The notes under the pieces: model-generated | Told to the model about the DNA's origin: nothing | The model's input: the letters and a program-made list of their open reading frames with translations, nothing else | Databases searched by the model: none | In this document: piece by piece, positions 57,587 through 64,000 of the stretch | How positions within the stretch are numbered: the stretch's first letter is position 1 | Layout of the letters: the number at the start of each line of letters is the position of its first letter | Source: Primulina eburnea | Lineage: Eukaryota; Streptophyta; Magnoliopsida; Lamiales; Gesneriaceae | Direction: 5' to 3' | DNA length: 64,000 nt | NCBI RefSeq assembly: GCF_022965805.1 | Contig: NC_133108.1 | Coordinates: 23,403,545-23,467,544, forward strand | Program-made: the position numbers and the translations under genes

Positions 57587-59034
57587 TCTGTAAAACATGG
57601 CTTTAAAAACATTAAATACCATCAACTCTGAATCTTGAATAACATAGCAATAATATAACAATAAGATGGTATTTCTCTTTTCTCTGTTGGATTGATATCT
57701 ATATAGTATCTCTGTCTCTGTACCTATATCCCATCGATATAAATCGATAACTCTGAGGTTATAAGCCTGTGGTCGTGGATCAACTAATTGCATGCAATCT
57801 CTGACTATGTATCTATCAATCCAATAAATCAATTTGAATTCTCTCTTTGGCATTTCATCAAACACTTTGAATACTCTATTCTCTTGTATTCCCTTTTAAA
57901 CAATTGAGGCATATACAAGCCTCTAAAATACAACACAATGAGTCAATACATACTATGAATCAAATGGAAGGGAATAGCATAATAAAACTCTTGAAATACA
58001 ATACATATACTTTCATGTGAGCACAAGGAATGAAATTCCACTTACAACCACTTGAAACCTTGTATCTAATCTCTTTGATAGCAATCTTACAACAATAACC
58101 CATAAATAACACCATCAATAACCCAATAATCTAACAATAATATCAATAAATCCATTATACCAACACAATCCACAACCCAAGAACTCTCCCAACACCAAAA
58201 CAAGAAATAACCAAACCAAAAGCTTACCTTGATCCCAAAATAACTTAGTTCCCTCAACAATAATCCCCCAAGAGGCTTGAATCAAAGAAAGGAATTCAAA
58301 AGAAATGAGGAAACCCTAGCTCCATGGAGAGAAATTCGAAAATGGGGAGAAAGAAATGAGAAAAATAAGATCAACTCTTCTATTTAAGCACTAAAAATCG
58401 CCAAAACACGCTTATACTGTGCTGGGCGCTCGGGCGGTCATAAATTACCGCTCGGGCGCCGATGTTTCTGCCCAAAATCCAAAAATCCAGAATGAGTGGC
58501 GCTCGGGCGGTCATTTCTTACCGCTCGGGCGCCACTCTGCGCACTGCCCCTCCAAAGATTGCCTCTGAAACGCCTCTTCCCTTCGGAAATTGGAAAAGTG
58601 GTAAACTACAAAGTTGTAGCCCTATGTCGTTTCTTGAAGCTCTCCAAATTTCAGATCATTTGGAGGTCTGAGTAAAAAGGTATGCTAAATCTCCCAACAT
58701 GTGTCACTGGAGGAACGACGAAACACACGACACACTTCGAGGCACTTTTGGCTTATCTTCCACAATGATTTGAACAAAACTCAAAATAAGAAAGTTATAC
58801 CTCTATGTCTTATCTAATCACTCCAATTGGCCTCATACCAATTGGCTCAAAATACGAATTATCATGAATTTAATCGTAACGCCGCTACAACTGCACCACA
58901 CATCATCTAACACCAACCATACTATAAATCCTAAATCGAAACTCTTAACATCCAAACTATACGTAAACTTGACCAAGTAGTCAATAAACATACGAAATCT
59001 TAAACCGTACCGTACACCAGGCTTGGCTATTACA
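57587..59034 (-). repeat. G solo LTR, larger piece with GC-rich hairpin repeats
   Basis: Two 36-bp units (58425-58460 and 58498-58533) have arms GGCGC...GCGGT and ACCGC...GCGCC around an 8-nt loop that differs between units (CATAAATT, CATTTCTT). On the minus strand they stand just upstream of CTTAAATA (58381-58388). The remainder is AT-rich and non-coding; frames at 57530-57865 and 58462-58671 are not supported. Confidence 0.8.
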
Positions 59035-59039
59035 CAGCA

Positions 59040-61190
59040 ATTGAATGGTGTTTCTGAATATTGTAAGCGAACTTTGTTGGACATGGTTCGATCAATGATT
59101 AGATTCACTGCATTGCCTACATCGTTTTGAGGCTTTGCGCTTGAAACTACGGCAATGTTGTTGAATAATGTTTAAACTAAAGTAGTGGATAAAACACCAT
59201 ATGAGAATGGATGGGGAAACCTCCCAAGTATTCTTACATGAGAATATGGGGATGTCCTGCTTATGTGAAGCAGACAGTGGGAGACAAATTGGATAGTAGA
59301 TCCACTTTGTGCTACTTTGTAGGATATCCAAAGAATTCTTTTGGATATTATTTCTATCATCCTAGTGAAGCAAAAGTGTTTGTTTCAAGAAATGCCACCT
59401 TTTTGGAAAGGGAGTTTCTATTAGATAGAAAAGGAAATATGATAGAACTTGAAGAAATTCAAGATACTCCCTCAACTTTAGAAGTTGAACCTAATCCTCT
59501 AGAACCAGTAGTTGAAGTACAAGCTCCTAGAAGGTCTGATAGGGTTATTAGACCACCTGCTAGATATACGCTTCTTCATGAACAAGACCATGATGAGTCT
59601 TTTGTTGGATATGATCCAATGAACTTTGAGGAAGCAATATCTGATACTGATTCAACCAATGGATTGAAGACATGCAGTCAGACATGGACTCTATAGATTC
59701 AAACCGAGTCTGGACATTGGTGGATCAACCTAAGGGAATCGTTCCTATATGGTGCAAATTGATCTACAAAAGAAAACTTGGGGCGAATGGGAAGGTAGTG
59801 ACCTTCAAAGCAAGGCTGGTTGCAAAATATTATACTCAAAGGCAAGGAGTTGACTATGAGGAAACATTTTCACCAGTTGCTATGTTTAAGTCCATTATAT
59901 ACTACTAGCCATAGCATCATGGTATGACTATGAGATATGGAAAATGGATGTAAAGACTGGATTTCTCAATGGAGACATCAAAAAGGAAATTTATATGTCT
60001 CCACCTGAGGGATACACATCAGTAGGAAGTGAGCATAAGGTATGCAAAGTTCAGAGATCAATATATGGTCTCAAGCAGGAGTCAAGAAGTTGAAACCTCA
60101 GATTTGATAGCACTATCAAAGAGTTTGGTTTTGCTAAGAATCCTGAGGAACCATGTGTGTACAAGAAAATTAGTGGGAGTGCAGTGACATTCCTAGTACT
60201 TTACGTTGATGATATCATGTTCATTGGGAATGATGTAGGATTACTGCAATCAACTAAAGTATGGTTAGCCAGTAAATTCTCCATGAAAGACATGGGTGAA
60301 GCATCCTACGTATTAGGAATACAAATCTATAGAGATAGATCAAAGAGGATGGTCGGACTCACCCAAGCCACCTATATCGATGCCATTATAAAACGATTCT
60401 CTATGGTAGAGTCCAAGAGAAGATACTTACCAATGTGTCATGGTATTACTCCTATCTAAAGCTATGTGTCCCAAAACTGATGAAGAGATAGAGATGATGA
60501 CACGTATTCCATATGTGTCAGCTATTGGTAGTATCATGTATGGTATGATATCAACACGTCCTGATGTTACTTATGCTTTGAGTGTTACAAGCAAATATCA
60601 GGCGAACCCTGGTCCAATGCATTGGAAGGCCGTGAAAGATATTTTTAAGTACTTGAGAAGGACTAAGAACTTGTTCATGGTCTATGAGGGTGGAGAATTG
60701 AAATTGGAAGGCTACACGGATTCTAGCTTCTAATGTGACGGTAGATGATTCGAAATCGACATCTGTTTTTGTATTCATGCTATATGGTGCGGCTGTCTTT
60801 GGAAATGTTCCAAGAAAGACACCATTGCGGATTCCACCACTGAAGCTGAATACATTGTTGCATCTGCTTCTCCAAAGAGGCAGTTTGGATGAGGAATTTT
60901 GTCCAATTGTTTGGGCGTTATCCAATGAATTTGATCCAGTCCCGTTACTGGGAGAGGGGCAACAATGGTTCCATTGCGCAAGCAAGAACCAAGCGTCTCA
61001 TCAGCGATCAAACATGTACTAAGGAGTTCCACGTCATACGGGAGATAGTGGGAAGAGAGACATATCATTTAAAGAGGTCCCCTTTGCAGATAATGTTGTT
61101 ATCCACGTTCACAAGCCCTTGCCAGACCATCGTTTGAAAAGCATCACGAAGTAATGATTAAGGGTAGTTGGCTCTAGGGCAAGTGGAAGA
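59040..61190 (+). pseudogene. F body 1 pol, 3' part (integrase end, RT, RNase H)
   Basis: It continues the integrase cut at 48822 (LNGV at the site where E has PQLNGV). Fragments lie in several frames: integrase C-terminus and linker (59211-59696, PKYSYMRIWGCPAYVKQ), RT start (59672-59908, KARLVAKYYTQRQGVDYEETFSPVAMFK), RT palm with YVDD (60157-60459), RT-RNase H connection (60440-60733), and RNase H pieces to about 61150. At least six stops or shifts. Many are single-base changes, so part of the damage may be sequencing error (see findings). Confidence 0.88.
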
Positions 61191-61191
61191 T
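61178..61191 (+). promoter_or_regulatory. F polypurine tract
   Basis: GGGCAAGTGGAAGA, then T, precedes the LTR; comparable to the E tract at 32013. Confidence 0.72.
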
Positions 61192-63158
61192 TGGTTAGAG
61201 TAGATGCCCTGCAAGCCAACGGTTGGCTAGGGAATTTATTGACTCAAGTGTAATAAACATCTTTATTTTAATATAATTATCTTTTTTAATGGTTTCGTTA
61301 TACTTTATCTGTATACCCATGCAAGCAGCATAGATAAAGTCCTTGATTATGCTTTAATACAATGAATCGTAATTCGATGTTGAAACTCATTTGTAAACAC
61401 TGCATATTCTAAATTCGTTCCTAGTCGATTCAGCCGCCTAAAACATGGAAAAGGTCGCTTGAGCTCGAGACTAGCATCTGTGATGTTGTGTACTGCATTT
61501 CTTGGAAAGGGCATAGAGATGTCCAAACATACAGATGGGTAGTCATATGATGATTATACCGAACAACCCTCCCTCGGACTTTCCAAGTGGTTATCATTCA
61601 TCAAGAGGATAAGTCCGTTGTTATGATTGTACACCATTAATCCTTACGACCCGGGACAACACTGAGGCTCTATATGCTAGGTCTGTGCTTTGACTTGTTT
61701 ACCGGCTCCAGGAGAGTCATCATGTGGCGAGGTTTGGTATAGTTGCGACACATATGGAGCCAGTGCATTGTAGTCGGGGATTCACCGTTCACCTACGGGT
61801 GTGGATATCCCATGTGATCTAATGAAATAATAGTGCATGGAATCTCTGGACAGAGTACGAGATGTACGTTGGAGAAGGAGTTCTCCAAATAGTACACGCG
61901 ATGCCACTATTATAGTTATCACATAGTTATCGAATTAATATGCAACCCTTGATGAACCAATGGTTGCAGATTCGATCGGAATATATGAGATGAAGGGACC
62001 GTACTGTACGTTAATCATAATCGACTGGTTCTTGCAGGCACTATCAGTGATACCTAGGGGATCATGGGGCGATGCTACTAGACGCTCTTACCATGATCCG
62101 ATGGGTGCAATCAGAAATGAGTTCTGACATTCTTGATCAAGGTGTTGATGAAAAGAATGGGCTAACTAGGGTAAGCCCGAATAAAGGATTATGTCCTGAA
62201 TCACAAAGAGTTGTGAACCCACGGCTAGCTGTATCCCTGAACCATTGAGGGTCACACAAGTACTGGATTGTTTGTTCCCGTTGAGAGAATAAATTCAAGA
62301 AGTTGAATTTATATTATATAGTAAATTCAAGGAGTTGAATTTATGATAATTAAATTTTGAGAGAATAAATTCAAGTAGTTGAATTTATTGAAATTTGAGA
62401 ATTTAATTTATTAACTCAAATGTTGGGTTTATTAAATATTAAATTTTTGAGGTGCTGTAAATTCAAGTAGTTGAATTTATAATTTAAATAATAAATTCAA
62501 ATGTTGAATTTATAATGTATTTAATTTATTAAGCTCAAAAGTTGAGTTGATTAATTAATAAATTAAATATGGTGGATAATATGTTTAATGGGCTTGTAGG
62601 GGTACAAGTCCAACATATTAAATAATTAAAGTTTTAATGGACTTTGATTAAATTAATTAAACTAGTTGGACTAGCCCAATTAATCAAATCAATCCCATTA
62701 ATGTTAATTATGTAATTATGGTTTAATTGAATTATAAATAACACATGCAAACAAAAACCCTAGCCACCCACCACCTAGGTTTCGAGAATGGCATCCTCCA
62801 AAAGAAAAAAAAATTGGCCACCTCTTTTAGAAAACCTTTGAGCCGTCTCTCAATTTTTCTTCTCCTACGTGAAACATCTTCTATATTTTCTAGTGCAAAT
62901 TAAAAGAGGAACACACTATCTAGTCGTAGACTTGATAGGAGGATTCATCGAAGAAAGTTCGTAGGGAATCAACAAGAGCTAATCCGTTTATACCGGATTA
63001 GTTGGAGTCCAGTAAAATCATTCACCAAAGGTATAATTCTAACGCCCTATGAATGTTTATGTTAAAATCATACGAGCGCCCAAATTATATTTTGATTGTC
63101 AAATAAACAAAATTTTAAAACTTCCGCTGTGTTTGGGCGTGTAGAAAACCAGGATTCA
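61192..63158 (+). repeat. F second LTR (1967 bp), shared by two F bodies
   Basis: Homologous end to end with 43740-45713. Differences are about a dozen 1-bp indels and two substitutions by eye. The start reads TGGTTAG in place of TGTTAG. It is followed by a primer site and leader, so it serves as the 3' LTR of body 1 and the 5' LTR of body 2. Confidence 0.92.
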
Positions 63159-64000
63159 ACAGTGGTATCAGAGCCAAGTTTTTCTAAATCGTATGGTTTT
63201 GGATATTGAATAATTTATTTCTAACCACACAAGAAAATTTTTCAGAAAATTTAGCACCATTAAAATTTATTTTTTTTCCAGAAAAAAAAAATTAAATCTT
63301 CCCGGAACTGTTCTGGGCAGTCCGTGCGCGCAGGGCCGCGCACGGCAGCGCGCAGGGGCCGGACGCCTGTGCGCGGCGTCGGCGTGCCTGTGCGTGTTCT
63401 GCGCACAGGGCCGCTGCCCGAAACGTTCGGGCAGCGGTCGGGCAGTGGGCCGGCGGCTACCCGGGAGCGTCTCGGGAAGCGCGCTGAATAATGGGCTTGA
63501 ATTGTTTGGGCCTAGGGTGCGATTTTCTAATTTTTCAAATTTTTGAGTAAAATTGATATTTTTGAAAATTGGTTTAATTTTTATTTTGTAAAATTGATTT
63601 TTGAAAAATTAATAATTTTCTAGTGAAATAAATAATTAGAATATGATTTTAATTATTTATGGTAAAAATGAATTTTTACAAGAAATCAATTATTATTGAT
63701 TTAATTAGAAATTAAATAAAGGAGTTTATTTAATTTATTAAATCTTTTAATAATTGTGGTGGTTAGTGATAAAATTATTAGATATATGATTTATCAATTA
63801 ATTAAATTGTTTAATTAAATTGATGTTAATATTTGATATTAAATACATGAAGGATGATCGAGAGCCTTGACCAATGTGTTAGGTGTATGTTAGGATATTT
63901 TACTGTTTTATTCGTTTTTTTTTAATATTTGATATTATTAAAGTGGGCCTGGTTTATGGCCCGTTCCCACCCCATGAGATGTATCCCTTATGTGCCATGA
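63159..64000 (+). mobile_element. F body 2: primer site and leader (runs off the window)
   Basis: Primer site at 63163-63175, GC-rich island, and the 12-bp hairpin at 63411-63437. The 842 bases match 45714-46555 with no length difference. No coding region has been reached by the end of the window. Confidence 0.9.

Larger units (their letters stand above)
48823..59034 (-). mobile_element. G: solo gypsy LTR, minus strand (interrupted by D)
   Basis: Two pieces, 48823-49146 and 57587-59034, total 1772 bp. They run from TGTGACACC to CTATTACA on the plus strand, that is TGTAATAGCC...GGTGTCACA on the minus strand, typical LTR ends. They are flanked by CCGCA and CAGCA (59035-59039). There is no internal region, so it is a solo LTR left by LTR-LTR recombination. 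A pair of GC-rich 36-bp hairpin repeats lies upstream (minus sense) of a TATA-like CTTAAATA (58381-58388). Confidence 0.85.
43740..64000 (+). mobile_element. Ty1/copia element F, head-to-tail dimer (interrupted by G and D)
   Basis: LTR (43740-45713), body 1 (45714-61191, interrupted by G carrying D), LTR (61192-63158), then the start of body 2, which runs off the window. Bases 63159-64000 match 45714-46555 with identical length (842 bp). The period is 17.45 kb. Body 1 is heavily decayed although the two LTRs are nearly identical. Confidence 0.88.

Noticed and set aside
58462..58671. Plus-strand frame over the G hairpin repeats
   Set aside because: Non-conserved sequence in a minus-strand LTR; the frame is created by GC-rich repeats.

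Overview
The window is plant nuclear heterochromatin made almost entirely of nested LTR retrotransposons. I found no host gene, tRNA, rRNA, CRISPR array or bacterial feature. A flowering plant is indicated by Tekay/Del-type Ty3/gypsy chromoviruses (gag-protease-RT-RNase H-integrase-chromodomain), Ty1/copia elements of the Angela/Tork type, initiator-Met-tRNA primer sites (TGGTATCAGAGC) and very AT-rich flanks. The species cannot be told from the sequence; a eudicot is a guess.

Left nest (1-23828). Host C1 (gypsy, non-autonomous, right part only, 18628-23828) is interrupted in gag by gypsy B. B is a head-to-tail dimer: B1 pol, a middle LTR cut to 782 bp, B2 gag-pol, then a complete 1884-bp LTR ending at 18627. 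B1 is in turn interrupted at its RT active-site codons by gypsy A (676-9190). A is complete and very young: two 1818-bp LTRs that differ by five substitutions, a perfect ATGAT target duplication, a primer site, a polypurine tract and one unbroken 1506-codon gag-pol frame. A is the only element here that looks able to move by itself.

Middle nest (23829-43739). Three pieces of an old minus-strand LTR-like sequence (H) are split by copia E (24722-34074, target duplication TATAC, protease core deleted) and by gypsy C2 (35029-43133, target duplication CGACT/TGACT).

Right nest (43740-64000). Copia F has an LTR, a decayed body, a second LTR (61192-63158) and then the start of another F body, so F is also a head-to-tail dimer. 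The integrase of the first F body carries a minus-strand solo gypsy LTR (G, 48823-59034, CCGCA/CAGCA), which itself carries gypsy D (49147-57581, CATAC).

The most interesting signals are not genes. (1) Four gypsy families, plus solo LTR G, carry just upstream of the TATA box an array of short GC-rich inverted repeats. The sequence differs between groups (ACCGCACCCGCGGT in A, B and C; CGCGCATATGCGCG in D; a GGCGC/GCGCC hairpin in G) but the placement is the same, and one stem shows a paired compensatory change. (2) A two-hairpin block about 300-360 bp from the LTR end varies between families only by changes that keep RNA pairing, including G-U. (3) A hairpin GAGTTCG-AGGA-CGAACTC / GATTTCG-AGGA-CGAAATC next to the polypurine tract covaries between families. 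(4) The two copia families share a structured leader: a 12-bp hairpin after the primer site and a fourfold CATATTATTGGG-like repeat. (5) Families C and D share a protease-region lesion and carry decayed pol, yet transposed afterwards, so they look like a trans-mobilised Gag-only lineage, with A-like elements as possible helpers.
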